Assembly: GCA_023853785.1 (NCBI GenBank)
Contig: JAJIRX010000113.1
Span: 1 to 21,131, forward strand
Reading direction: 5' to 3'
Origin: Psilocybe azurescens
Taxonomy: Eukaryota > Basidiomycota > Agaricomycetes > Agaricales > Agrocybaceae
DNA length: 21,131 nucleotides
Made by a program: the position numbers and the translations under genes. The notes beneath the pieces are model-generated. The model made no database searches. It saw only the letters and a list, made by a program, of their open reading frames with translations, and was not told the DNA's origin. How positions within the stretch are numbered: position 1 is the first letter of the stretch; every line of letters starts with the position of its first letter. Positions 1-11,000 of this stretch are shown here, piece by piece.

Positions 1-1713
1 AAAAGAAGCAGTGCCCAAGGCAGCGTTACCTGCGACTCACGCCAGAAGACGTTGTCTACATCCGCCAAGGCCAGGTGGAGAGACGGTGGAGAGAATTATT
101 CGAACGCCTTGAAGAATGGGTCGAGATTTTCATTGCGCTCTACAGTGAGGAACTGTTGCAAGACGTGCCCCGGATCTGGTCTTTCAATCGGGCGAATCAG
201 TAACCCTTGTTCAGAAGTATGAAGCCAATGAGGTAGAATACCTACTCATTGAATGTCGAACTCGAATGGAACATCTTCTGGATTTTACCGGCCAAAAGTG
301 GAATTCCCTTTGTGCAAATTCACCATGGGCATATGGTGACAGCTGTGTTGGAACACACGTTTCCTGAGGCAGAGACCAAGAAGCTGGATCGCAAAGACAA
401 ATTGCTCGACGACGATATGAAACACTACCAAAGGAGCAGAAGGGAGAAAATGCGCGCCAGACTGGCTACTGAGTGGCAGAGGCTTCTTCAGTACATAGTT
501 GGATCCAGGTTGGAGAGAATACGAACACGCCTGGATGCAAACGGCAAATTGACTCAACAGAGAATCCAACAAAGAAAATACCACGATGTAGAGTCGGAAC
601 AGCTTCTTGGGAATTGGAATGACCGCCTGCAACTCTTTGGCAAGGGAACATCAACACTAGCCAATCAACTACCTAACAATGGGGGCTATATCCATCAAAT
701 ATCGTCTTCGAGTATCCACGAAACTCCCACAGATGACCAGACCAACAACGTTGATAAGAGTGACGCCGTGAGTCCCGAGTACAAAAGAATATGGAGAAAC
801 GATTCGAACGAGGCACCGATGAACTTGGTCGCATCTTGGACGAAACAAATTCTGGTCGTAAGAGCATTCTTACCGCCGACTTTGATCTCATGAAAGATAG
901 ATGTCGGAAGAGGGCGCACCAACTGTTTTCCAAAATGAAAGATCAGTCGGAGGAATTCATGGCATTGGACAGCAGCGAATATCTAATCGCCGATGTTCGC
1001 GACAAACGGATATACTGGAGCAAGGATGGCCTTCAAGAACGCCGACGCATGATGGATAGAGCCCACAAGTATCTCATGGTCTCTGATACGTCCATCGACA
1101 AAGTGGGCGGCGCCCAAAATATGATTCGGGCACTAAGGATAAGCCAGGAGTTTTCCTTCCTAGACTTCACCGAATCGACCAAGCTCAGTGCTAAAGACGT
1201 CAAACAAGTTGTGAAAGATCTCAAGTCGTTGTCTGGAGTAACCTTCAGGTCGCCAGATGGTGGCGACGCAATACAGAAAGCAGTGCTCACCAATGTAAGA
1301 AATGCCATGCAGGAGAAGAAAGATACATGCTTTTATCAGAACGTGTACGCCACCGATCATTACCGGAAGGGCCGTCCATATCTTATCTTCCCATATCCTA
1401 AATGGTCGAGTTGCGTTGTCGTATTCAACGTCCAGGAGAAAAGAGATTATATCCTCACCTTAAAACACTGCATGACGACATCCAACGGGCAGGTGGACAT
1501 CAAACTCAACGATCAAGTCCTAGATCGTACTTGGGGCTTATCCCAAGATTCGAAAGACTTCCTCATAAACGAAGATATTTACCTTCCTTCAGCTCATGTG
1601 AAGGATGATGAACCAACCTCCTCACCATTACTTTAGCGGAAAATAGCCCAGGAGTGTACTGGTTATCCGATGTATTCTTGCCTGTTCGCATTGCTTCCAC
1701 GACGCCGAGTTAA
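1..1713 (+). CDS. Copy A: 3' part of uncharacterised fungal membrane/coiled-coil/beta-domain family gene, frame interrupted
   Basis: The N-terminal half lies left of the window. In the frame whose codons start at base 3 the protein reads LTPEDVVYIRQGQVERRW, which matches copies B and C. It then runs through a charged helical region (KYEANEVEYLLIECRT, EWQRLLQ) and a beta-rich C-terminal domain ending GVYWLSDVFLPVRI, stop 1711-1713. The frame changes four times, near 168-171 (CCCC), 306-308 (CCC), 783-786 (AAAA) and 1613-1620. One base added or removed at each place restores continuous similarity to B and C, for example PPDLVF across the first and KWNSF across the second. There are no other stops in the reconstructed path. 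I recognise the family only as an uncharacterised fungal one and assign no function. It is either a pseudogene with four indels or an intact gene with homopolymer errors. Confidence 0.7.
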
Positions 1714-1939
1714 AACCTCCACACACACACTATGCTTGGATCAGATTTGTTCGCAATTGTACTAGGTATACTGGGTATCAAATTTAAGTAGTGGATATTC
1801 GCGAGGTAACACCATGAATGAATGAATGGGTACGACAAAAAAATTAACTGAGCAGCCAACTCGGGCAGCGCAAGAGTTGGGCGCCGGCCTTATACTACAT
1901 ATACCGTCCATGAGTTAGTTATGAATTGCCAAACCCTCA
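1714..1939. other. Intergenic region between convergent copies A and B
   Basis: The 226 bp separate the two 3' ends. They contain a short (ATGA)n microsatellite of about 3.75 units at 1814-1828. Translating the minus strand shows no remnant of the beta-rich C-terminal domain that copy B would need to match copies A and C. No terminator or gene is visible. Confidence 0.6.
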
Positions 1940-4832
1940 TTACTGGAGCACATCCAATGAATCCTCAGTCGCCATATCCGGAGCCTCGACGAATTTATCA
2001 GAACTTTGCCTGAGCAGTCGCAGTCGTCTCTGCAGAGATTCGTGGCTCCAATGCGCCCTTTTCTCCTGCCAGATGGAAGTATCGCCCGTGAGGAAGTCAT
2101 TGATGCTCATTGCCTTGATTACCTGTCGTTCGGCTTCAATCCTCGACAGCAACTCCGTGGCACGAGAACAGCATCTGTCTTTCATGCGATCGTAACGGGC
2201 TATCATGTTCTTCTTGAAGTTCTTGATGGAGCCATCTGGGATTTGACCGACCTCCTGCTGTCCTTTTTCGAATCGTTCGTGCATTTTGGTTGTAAAATGA
2301 TGATCAGATTGTTTGGCATCGCCATGTTCGTCTTGGTCAGCCTGAGAGGACGCGTGTTCAGGTGCTGGGGGTGATTCATTGCCTTCGTCGACTCCGCTGC
2401 TGGAAGCTTGGTCCGAGGTTTCCTCCTCTGTTAATTGCAGACGGGCCTTCCAAATTCCGGTGATGGTCTCTCCCTCTTGGTCATAGTATTTCCTGGCCTG
2501 GATTCTCAGTCCCGTTATATCGCCCTGCTTGTCCAACCGTTTGCGCATGTTCTCTGCCCTTGATGTTTCCGCGACCTCAAGGAGCCTCTGCCACTCGTTG
2601 ACAAGTCTAGTGCGTAATTTCTCGTATTTGATCCCTTCATCGTGCCTTTTGTCCTTCTTTCCGCCTGATGCTGACGCACTGGCGTCCGAAGCTAGCCCAT
2701 ATTGGACATTCGAGTTAGAAGGAAACGTGCCTTCCAAAACATCTGTGACCATGCTCCGGTGGCCAGTTTCCAAGAACCTCGTCCACTTCTTCAACGTCAC
2801 GCGGACCAGCTGCTCCATCTGAGTGCGACATTCGATGAGCAAGTATTCGACCTCGTTCGCTTCGTACTTTTGCACCGCAGTCACGGATTCGCCTTCTTTG
2901 AAGACCAGATTGGTGGGCACGGCTTTCATGAGCGCTTCGACGTGGGTTATAACAAACAGCTCTATCCATTCCTCGAGACTTGCGAACAGTATCTTGCATC
3001 GTCTCTCTAGCTGGCCCTGACGAAGGTAGACCACATCTTCCCGAGTCAGTTGGAGATCCCCAGCGTTTCAAGGCCCCAAGATTTACATTTGTTTTCTTCG
3101 AACCCTTGTGCTCGGCGTTGCTCTTTTCGTCGTCGCTTTGCCCGTCGTCAGTTGACTGCTCGTCACCTTCTGCCCAATCTTCTTCGTCACTTTGCGTCTT
3201 CAGTTCCTCATCTGACCGCAGCATATCCCATGCTTTAGGAAACTCGACAGGATCTCGTCGATTGCGAATCTGCGAGATGATCTTGTTGTAGTGCTTCGTG
3301 ATTTCTTCCATGAACCTCGCATCAGCAGTGAGGGAATGTGTCTTCGGCTGTGTAACGACCCGTTTCCCGCCAGCCGTCGTTACGAATTTGACGTTGATCA
3401 CCGTGCTTCCGGGGTCGGGCTCGAGGGAGGAAATGAAGATATCGAAATTGGCGTCTTTGCCAGAACCTTTGGTGAGGATCCGACTTGTCTGTTCTTTGTA
3501 GTCCGATATGACGACGTATAGAGTCCCGTGTACAGGCGTGTCCTCCGGGCTATGTGAAGGTTCGTCACGGGAAGTGAGGATATAATAAAGGGCGACATCA
3601 GGCCAACTAAACGAAGGTAAAGGTCCCGTATATGCGACAATTTCCTCGAGGAAGCTATTAGCTCGGGTCACTGGAGCCTCGCCGTCGTCTTCGATGTCGC
3701 TGTAAGATTTGCTGCATGTTATGAGGGGCGAGTGGGAAGCAAGCTTGAGATTGAATGTGATGCCTTTCGAGTCGTCCCAAGATGGGTTGAAGGCCCATAC
3801 AATAATCCGGACAATGGAGAGGAAGACTTCCAAACCTAACCATATGAGTGGTCCAGCGGAGCCACGAGGTGCGTTCGATATGAGATTGAAGCAGCCTATG
3901 TAGCCGAGGATGGAGAGGAGAATACCGGCTGCGAGCAATAGATGAAGGAAAAGGTTCATCCAAGGCTCGATGAACTTGCTGAGACGCGAGTTGGGTGGAA
4001 ACTGCCTCCTGCGCTCGTAACCATATCGCGTTTTCAGGCGACTCCGAAGATTGTTCCTCTCTTCGCCCCCGTCACGCTGAGCAAGCCACTTCTCCAGATC
4101 CCATAAACATGTTTCGGACGTCGTATGAGAATTCCATAATAGGTTGTACGGTTTGGATTCCAAATTGATACCCTCGTCTTTGATGATCCTATCCATTGAT
4201 ATGAAAAGCAGCCGCATCCTGATGATGACCAAAACGCGTATCTGGATTAAAACCTGCACGACGATCACGCAGAGGGCGGACCCAGCGACTCGTATTATAG
4301 GGAAACCCCAACCTGCGAGAAAAAGTGGGTCGCCAGAATTTCGTGATCGGAGGATGATATAGAGGTATGGCGTGAGCGCGAGCGGCGCACTTAAAAGAGT
4401 GAATAAAATGAGCTTGAAGTTCCACAGCGGGTTTCCTTTATCCCAAGATACCGTCAAATCCTCCACGTTCTCGATGTTTTCATCTTTCAACATCACCTCC
4501 AGCCGGCTTTCTGCCAGAAACCGGTTCTGATGCAAAGGATCCAATCCAATCATAGGCGCTACGGCTCCCTTCGGATTGAACCCACCATCATCTAATTTCT
4601 TCGCACCAAGAAAGTGGAACGACTGTACGTTGAAACTTGCTAGGACGACGTTGAAGCCCGCTTTGGCGATACCGAGGCTCCCAAAGATGGATATGGGGGA
4701 GATACAGACGTAAAGGAAGCCCCTGTACAGTGCAGAACCAACGTGTTCTTCGCATTGCTCAGTTCCCAATAGTGGTAGGAGGGCCGATATATCCTGAATC
4801 CCTCCCACAATTGTGTTGCCAACGCTAGACAT
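1940..4832 (-). CDS. Copy B: uncharacterised polytopic membrane protein, C-terminally truncated
   Basis: The start at 4832 gives MSSVGNTIVGGIQDISALLP, which matches the start of copy C. Hydrophobic segments lie at residues about 36-60, 138-161, 178-205, 293-317 and 328-348, followed by NPSWDD and an acidic Ser/Asp-rich stretch. The reading frame then changes at the GGGG run (minus strand, 3058-3061). Removing one G gives RWDLQLTREDVVYL, aligning with copy A. A 70-nt phase-0 GT-AG intron (3017-3086, donor GTAAAT, CTGAC branch, CAG acceptor) would also bridge the frames, but it would delete a segment that A and C encode. The rest is a charged, probably coiled-coil region (EVEYLLIECRTQMEQL, EWQRLLEVAETSRAENMRKR). 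The protein ends DSLDVLQ at 1940 and lacks the roughly 240-residue C-terminal domain of C. The family is uncharacterised and probably resides in a membrane. Confidence 0.75.
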
Positions 4833-5147
4833 CTTTCAAATAGTCAATCGCTGACGAATAATAACGGGAATTAGGATGACTCACCTTCTGTTGCTGACCG
4901 CAACGACACGCTTTAAAACTCTGCGATGGATATTGGGGTTTTCTCTACAAATACACAGTCAGATAGGTCGACATAAAGGGGACTATGTAGTCTTGCGCAC
5001 CTTCGGAACTCACACACTCCCCAGAAGTGATCAGCCCTCCGAAGTTTTAACACGCCTTCGTCGCATCGCGTTTAGGTTCGGCTAATTTTGAACATATATA
5101 CCTAGGATTGACAGCGGCATTTGAGTTGGTAAAACGTACTTACTGAG

Positions 5148-5228
5148 CCAGGGGCAGGCCGCAGAGACCGTAATCACTGATCCCAATCAGTGTATACATA
5201 GCCCGAGTCTACTTACGGCAGCCCCTGG
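5148..5228. repeat. Nested inverted repeat (81 nt)
   Basis: An outer pair CCAGGGGC (5148-5155) and GCCCCTGG (5221-5228) encloses a perfect 7-bp hairpin CACTGAT/ATCAGTG with a 4-nt loop (5175-5192). The arms are short, so this could be chance. No gene or known RNA family is recognised. Confidence 0.35.
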
Positions 5229-5598
5229 AGGGTGGGAAAAGTCCTTGGAGTCCTCGATATCTTTCGTTTCATCTCAATGGGGAGTTGCTAGTGATACTCA
5301 AGTACAACCACCCATTGTATAACTTCTAATTTGAATTTTGAACAGTTGTGCTCTTGGGCGCCTAGGGTCCACAGTAAGCAAAAGAACTTGAAGGTAAGAT
5401 GAAGTCAACGTCAATCATGCATTCACGTCACCCATGTAACGTGGGATGGTATCTGATCTTCGCATAACATTCGACAAACTCAACATGTTAACATAGTAAA
5501 AGATCGCCGTTACAGTGCTTTCAAAGTTTTGTTAGAGGCACTCCAAAGTTCCTCCGAAGGTACTGGTAACTGCACAGCCCGCGAAAGGTCTGATTGAT

Positions 5599-5602
5599 AA
5601 AA
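5599..5602 (-). terminator. RNA polymerase III terminator of tRNA-iMet
   Basis: On the minus strand a TTTT run occurs 8 nt after the tRNA discriminator base, the usual RNA polymerase III stop signal. Confidence 0.6.
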
Positions 5603-5610
5603 TAATAATT

Positions 5611-5682
5611 TAGCAGCAACTCGTTTCGATCGAGTGACCTCGGGGTTATGGGCCCCGCGCGCTACCACTGCGCCATGCTGCT
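5611..5682 (-). tRNA. Initiator tRNA-Met (CAT)
   Basis: The 72-nt minus-strand sequence folds into a complete cloverleaf without an intron. It has a 7-bp acceptor stem AGCAGCA/TGCTGCT with discriminator A, D arm GCGC-AGTGGTA-GCGC, anticodon arm CGGGG-CCCATAA-CCCCG with anticodon CAT, and T arm ACTCG-ATCGAAA-CGAGT. Two features mark it as the eukaryotic initiator rather than the elongator: the run of three G-C pairs at the bottom of the anticodon stem (GGG...CCC) and a T loop starting with A (ATCGAAA, not TTC). The charged tRNA would start translation in the cytosol. It stands alone between copy B and the transposon. Confidence 0.95.
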
Positions 5683-6745
5683 GTATGAACGTGGTTTCTA
5701 TGTTACATTAATGTTTAACTGTTTTATAAGTTATACTTATAGGCGCTTGCAATTTCCCGGAGTCTTCAAAGGTGACATTACCCCACGAACACCACAAAAT
5801 ATCGAACCCCGTGACCAATGACATTTTGAACGTTGTCGATTTAAAGAAGTGTCGGCGGAGTTGATTTTTAGTCCGCCAGGTGTCGAGAGAATCCTCCGCA
5901 AGGACTGCGCAGGGGAAGGGCTATGACCATAGGTGGAGTGGTATCGACGATTACTTCGGTGATTTGTTAATTAGAACTACCCGGACATTGTTTTTCAGAG
6001 TGCAATGGGCATCTGAAGGACAATGTGTGTCCATCGGCGAGAGGGTGCGTTGATAATGTCGCAGAAGGTTGTAAATTGATTTTGACTACTGCTCGTTTCA
6101 GGCAGGCCGATCGAAATGTGCTATATGAATTACTTACTGAATTCCAACTAAGAGAGGCACTGTAGTGATCATTCCAGCCACTCCTTTCGCATGCCGGTGA
6201 TAGCGTATATATTAAGGCATCATTTATCAGCGACCAGATACGGGGTAATTTAACGCAATGCCTTGCGGATGGCGCCCAAAGTGAATAACATTTTGCTGTC
6301 AATCTTCGCAAAGCCATCAAACATGGCAGAGGCCAGGCCACTCCTGAGAGCAGAGAGAACGTCGCCAAGGATTATTGAGGCAGCTTCGACAACAAACTTT
6401 CTTATAGGGTCAAATCAATCATTCGTTTCTGCCGGGTTTCGGTTCCCCGCTTCGATTAAGTAGAACAACACTGTCTTGAGCCGATCGAAAGGTTTATATC
6501 GACCTGTATCCTTCACCAGATCTTGTCAATGACTTGCTTTGAGACAACTTAGCTAGTAATAATAAAGTCAGTAAATTGACATAGGTGGGTAAGTCAGTAA
6601 CTAACAGATCTCAAAACAATAAAAGTTGAGGATTGATTCAATGTACAAGACACTGAGAATAAATCATATGCAAGTGTAGACGGAAGCGAAATGTCTTGAT
6701 CGAAGTTACAAGTTTATTATAAAACTTACATAGGCCACATAATTA
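5683..6745. other. Gene-poor spacer, one doubtful ORF remnant
   Basis: I see no supported gene. On the minus strand, 6414-6250 encodes a 54-residue open stretch with protein-like composition (ILGDVLSALRSGLASAMF...GAIRKALR, then a stop). It lacks an initiating ATG at its beginning, has an in-frame TGA immediately upstream, no clear splice acceptor and no family I recognise. It may be a gene fragment or chance. Confidence 0.3.
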
Positions 6746-6769
6746 GGGTCTGTTCGGTATCCATTATTC
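6746..6769 (+). repeat. Left terminal inverted repeat of the transposon
   Basis: 24 bp beginning GGGTCTGTTCGG, preceded directly by TTA. It is the exact reverse complement of 7540-7563. Confidence 0.9.
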
Positions 6770-7539
6770 GCATTGAATATGAAAGTGTATGTAGATTTGA
6801 TGGCAACCGGATTACTCCGACGGTTGCCTAATCGAGTAGCACTGTCACGCACGCCTTATCAGTCAATCTCTAGGCATCTTATCATTGCATCCACCCTTCC
6901 TCCATGCCTCTTCCACAAGAAACATGGCGGCGACAGTTAGTATTAGCTGCGGCATATTATGTATTATCAGTGTTATTGGTATTTTTACTACGTTGTATGC
7001 CTTATGGCACAAAATGCTTAATCACCACCAAGTTGTGATTAACAGGTGTAGCACAGTCAAATTTTCATAAAATCCTTAACGGTCTAGCCATTTGACGCAA
7101 ATTCATGAGAGAATCAAACCTGCCAGACCATTTCTCGATTGGTCAAAAACTGACTGAGTTGAACATTTTGGCCACCCGAATTTGGCCGACTGACATAATA
7201 CTTCCAAATTAGGTATATTTGTTATCTAATCAGCTATCAAACTGCTAAGCAACCCGCTCTGAGATTCTGTGGTGCGACATATACTAAATTGCTTGATTCT
7301 ATTTTTAGCTTATTTTGTCTTTACATCTGTGGATGTTTTGTGGTAAATTTTTCAAATGTCTTGGGTAATATCTACAATTTTTTGCCGGCCAATTTGGCCA
7401 CTGTCCGAATTGGTGGTGACTAAGCGTTTCGCACAAGATAAGTATCCAGACGGATCCAATCGGTCGTGACCACCTGTGACGACTTGGTCCGAATAATCTG
7501 GTAGTAATCAAAGCTATATGCATTCTTCATATTTACACT

Positions 7540-7563
7540 GAATAATGGATACCGAACAGACCC
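7540..7563 (-). repeat. Right terminal inverted repeat of the transposon
   Basis: 24 bp ending CCGAACAGACCC, followed directly by TTA. It is an exact inverted copy of 6746-6769. Confidence 0.9.
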
Positions 7564-7566
7564 TTA

Positions 7567-8028
7567 GTAGAGAAATGTCTCTATATTCTCACGCACATTT
7601 TGGGCGCTCAAATCTTTCGCTGTCAATGCTTTTGTCCATTGGCCTTGTCCACGTCTTGCAAACTTCTCAGTTCTGGATTTTTTGATGTCGAGTTCCCAAT
7701 CCGTCGCAATTCCAAGCTGTCTCTACGCTCCAAAGTCTATTCTATTGGGGGAAGAATTGTATCAAGGGAGCCAATCAATGGGCTTATCTTGACACAGGCT
7801 TGATTCTCGGACCTCATGGTCTTGTTATCCAGCTGCTATTTGCAGACACTTCACACGACTGTAATAATCGGAAGGCTCGAATGACATGAGGCAAATCGAA
7901 AGATTCGAGCAGCTTGCAGGCAGCTCAATCTTGTTTCGACTCTAACGGGCACGTCCAACCATCTCGCCTGAGAGGTGAGAAATGCAGAATATATGCCATG
8001 GATCTCCCTAATGCAATATATTTAGACG
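7567..8028. other. Upstream region of copy C
   Basis: This is the spacer between the transposon and the start codon of copy C and presumably contains its promoter. The AT-rich stretch CAATATATTTAGACG lies directly before the ATG. No other gene is visible. Confidence 0.45.
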
Positions 8029-11000
8029 ATGTCAGGCGTCAGCTCAACAATTGTCGGAGGGATCCAGGACATATCTGCGCTACTGCCCCTCGTAGGAACT
8101 GAACAGTGCGAGGAACACGTCGGATCTGCGCTTGACAAAGGATTCCTCTACGTTTGCATTTCCCCAATATCTATTTTTGGGAGCCTCGGAATCGTCAGAG
8201 CGGCATTCAATATATTCCTAGCGACTCTAAATATTCAGTCGTTGAACTTCATTGGCGCGAAGAAACTGTACGATGGCGGATTTGACCTCAAGGGCTCGGT
8301 CAAGGAAATGATCGCGTTGGATCCTGCGTACCCAAATCGATTCCTGGCGGAGAGTCGGCTGGAAGCAATGTTGGAGGACGAATATATCGAGAACTTGGAG
8401 AACTTGACGGTTACATGGAATGAGGAAAACTTATGGTGGAACATCAAACTCGTGTTATTCACCGTGCTTAGCGCCCCCTTGGGCTCACCCCTACCTCTAC
8501 ATCATCCTCAAATTACACAATTCTTCGGACGATCCATTATTTCTCTCCGGTTGGGGGTTTCCTATCATGCGCTTGGTGGGGTCCAGTATATGCGCCATCG
8601 TCGCACAACTATTGATTCAAATGCGTATTCTTGTCATTATCAAGATGCGTTTGCTCTTCTTGTCGATCGATCGACTGGCACAGAAGAGTCACGTCAATCT
8701 GGAATCCGAACCATACAACCTTTCCTGGAATTCTCATTCGGCATCGGAAACTTGCCTATGGGAACTGGAAAGGTACCTAAAGGCGCATAATGACGACGAC
8801 GAGAAGAATCTAAACTTGAAGCAAATAAGATCACATCTTCACATTGAACGCCTTCGACAATTTCCACCACATTTTCTCTTAACACGGTACTCAACAAATG
8901 TCCTTCTTCACCTACTAGTCGCCGTTGGCATCGTCCTCTCCGTTCTTGGATACGTGGGTTGCTTCAATCTCATTCAAAATGCGACGCAGAATTCCGCAGG
9001 TCCACCTATTTGGCTCGGATTAGAGATCGTGCTCTCTATTCTGCGAATTGTTGTTTGGATGTTCAATCCTTCCTGGGATGACTCGGAATGGGGCATCAAC
9101 TTCAAACTGAAACCAGCCTCTCATCCACCACTGGTCACTTGTTATAAGTCTCAAGGTGACATCGAACATAATGGTGTAGAACTTACCATCCGAGTGGATA
9201 ACTATCTCGAAGAGATATTGGCGTATACTGGACCTTTGGAACGATTTCGTTGGAAAGATGTCACGTTGCAATATATCCTTGCTCCTAAAGACGCACCGTC
9301 CGGCTCACTTCATGCTCCGGATGCTTCGCTACATGGGATTCTCTACATCATCATATTCTACAAGGAACAGTTATGTTGGATTCTTTTAAAGGCCTTAATG
9401 ACAGCTTTGAGCTACGTAGCGCCTCACGAATCGAGGTCCCGGGGAGGACTACAATTAGGATGCATGCCAGCGCCCGCAAAGGAGCACATAATCTTACCGC
9501 AAATACAAAATTTATAGAAAATTTGACGAAGCACTATAACCATGTCATCCAACAAATTCGGCACACAAGAGGTGACGACGATAAAGTTGACTTTCATAAG
9601 ACGTGGAGCATGCAAGATACGGAGAGCGAGAACAAGTTGGAAGCCGCTGATAACGCAGGGCAAGGAGATAGTATCAAGCTGACAGCTGTAGACCTGGCTT
9701 ACGTTCGTCAGGAACAATTGCAGCGGCGGTGGACTAACATGCTCGGGGATCTCGAAGATTGGATCAAGTTCTATGTCGCACTTTACAAAGAAGAACTCAT
9801 CCAGGATCTATCCATTCATGCAAAAGATGTCGTTGTTGGAGTAGGGCTACCACCTGAATACCGATCTGTCGATCTTGTTAAAAAGCACGAAGCCAACGAA
9901 ATGGAATACCTTCTCATCGAATGCCAGACTCAGATGGAACTCCTTTTGACGTCCATCTCGACAAAGTGGAGCCTGCTGGTGCAAAGGCAACATAGGCAAA
10001 TGCTTACAGATGTTTTGAAAACAATGTTCCCTGAGGACTTTGCAGCAGCTCAAATCAACGCGGCCACTTTTAACGAGGGAGCTCAACAGGGCGAGGGTGA
10101 CACGAAACATCAAAAGCTTCGCAACAGACTTTTGACGAATGGCAAAGGGTCCTCGCGGAGACAAAGGCGCAGAGGGCGGAGAACATGCGAAGACGCTTGG
10201 ATGAACAGGCAGACTCAACAACGAAGAGGATTGAGGGTAGAAAGTACAAGGATCCAGCTGGGGATGATATAATCGCAGTTTGGAAGGCTCGTCTGGGATT
10301 GTTAGACGAAGAAGCATCAATGGCATCGACACAACCTACCGGCAGGTCCTACGCAACTGAAAATAACCAGCCTGGTATCGGCGAAATAACTCACACAAAT
10401 GAAGTCAACGTTGCAGCTCACGAATTCAAAAGAACGATCGAAATACCGTTTCGAGCAGGGCTGGAAGAACGATACCACAGAGGACTCGAGGAGCTTGGTC
10501 CCTCCTTGCGGGACGATAATATTGCAAACGACTTCACGCTTATGATAAGTAGGTGTCGTAAGAGGGCCGACCAGCTATTCTCCAGGTTGGAAGATCAATG
10601 GAATGAATTCCAGGAGCTCGACAACATCGATTTTCTGGTGGCCGACGAACATCACGGGAAAAGGTCATATTGGAGCCACGACGCACTTCGAGAGCGACGA
10701 CGACTGATGGATAGGGCTCAAAAACATCTTTCGATCTCCAATGCTTCTGTCGATGTTTTTGGGGGATTTCAGAATATGGCTCGTGCATTGAGCAGAAGTC
10801 AAAACTTTGTCGTCGTCGATTTCACCGCTGTCACATCTCCGGAATTGACGATTGAGAGGATTGTGCAACTTTTGAAAGATGTCAGGTCAATCACATCGGT
10901 GGTCCTTCCGAAAGGGTATCCAGACGCATTGCTCAAAGCAATCGGTGCTAATGTAGACTTGGCCATCGAAAAGCGGCAAGATATATGCCTTTACTGGGGA

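Larger units (their letters stand above)
4833..5610. other. Upstream region of copy B, no gene seen
   Basis: This stretch holds the presumed promoter of copy B and the spacer to the tRNA gene. Small open frames occur but none has intron structure, recognisable motifs or paralogy. A nested inverted repeat at 5148-5228 is listed separately. The last bases before the tRNA are AT-rich. Confidence 0.5.
6746..7563. mobile_element. Non-autonomous PIF/Harbinger-like (Tourist-type) DNA transposon, 818 bp
   Basis: The element is bounded by perfect 24-bp terminal inverted repeats beginning GGGTCTGTTCGG at 6746-6769 and 7540-7563. It is flanked on both sides by the trinucleotide TTA (6743-6745 and 7564-7566), read as the target-site duplication. 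A TTA duplication with GGGTCTGTT-like ends is the established signature of PIF/Harbinger elements and their Tourist-like MITEs. The interior encodes no transposase, so the copy is non-autonomous. It has internal palindromes at 6802-6828 (GGCAACCG/CGGTTGCC) and 7018-7042 (TTAATCAC/GTGATTAA). The identical repeats suggest a fairly recent insertion. It lies about 460 bp upstream of copy C. Confidence 0.85.

Noticed and set aside
4876..5085. Open frame on the plus strand upstream of copy B
   Set aside because: Short, no motifs, no paralogue and no intron structure; it is promoter-side sequence of copy B.
5175..5192. Hairpin as a transcription terminator
   Set aside because: Intrinsic hairpin terminators are bacterial and this is a fungal nuclear sequence.
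5967..6368. 133-residue minus-strand open frame
   Set aside because: Composition is not protein-like (rich in Ser, Leu and Cys with no motif). A different minus-strand frame over the same bases looks more plausible but is also unsupported.
6885..7070. Open frame inside the transposon
   Set aside because: 61 residues with no transposase motifs and overlapping a palindrome; the element appears non-coding.
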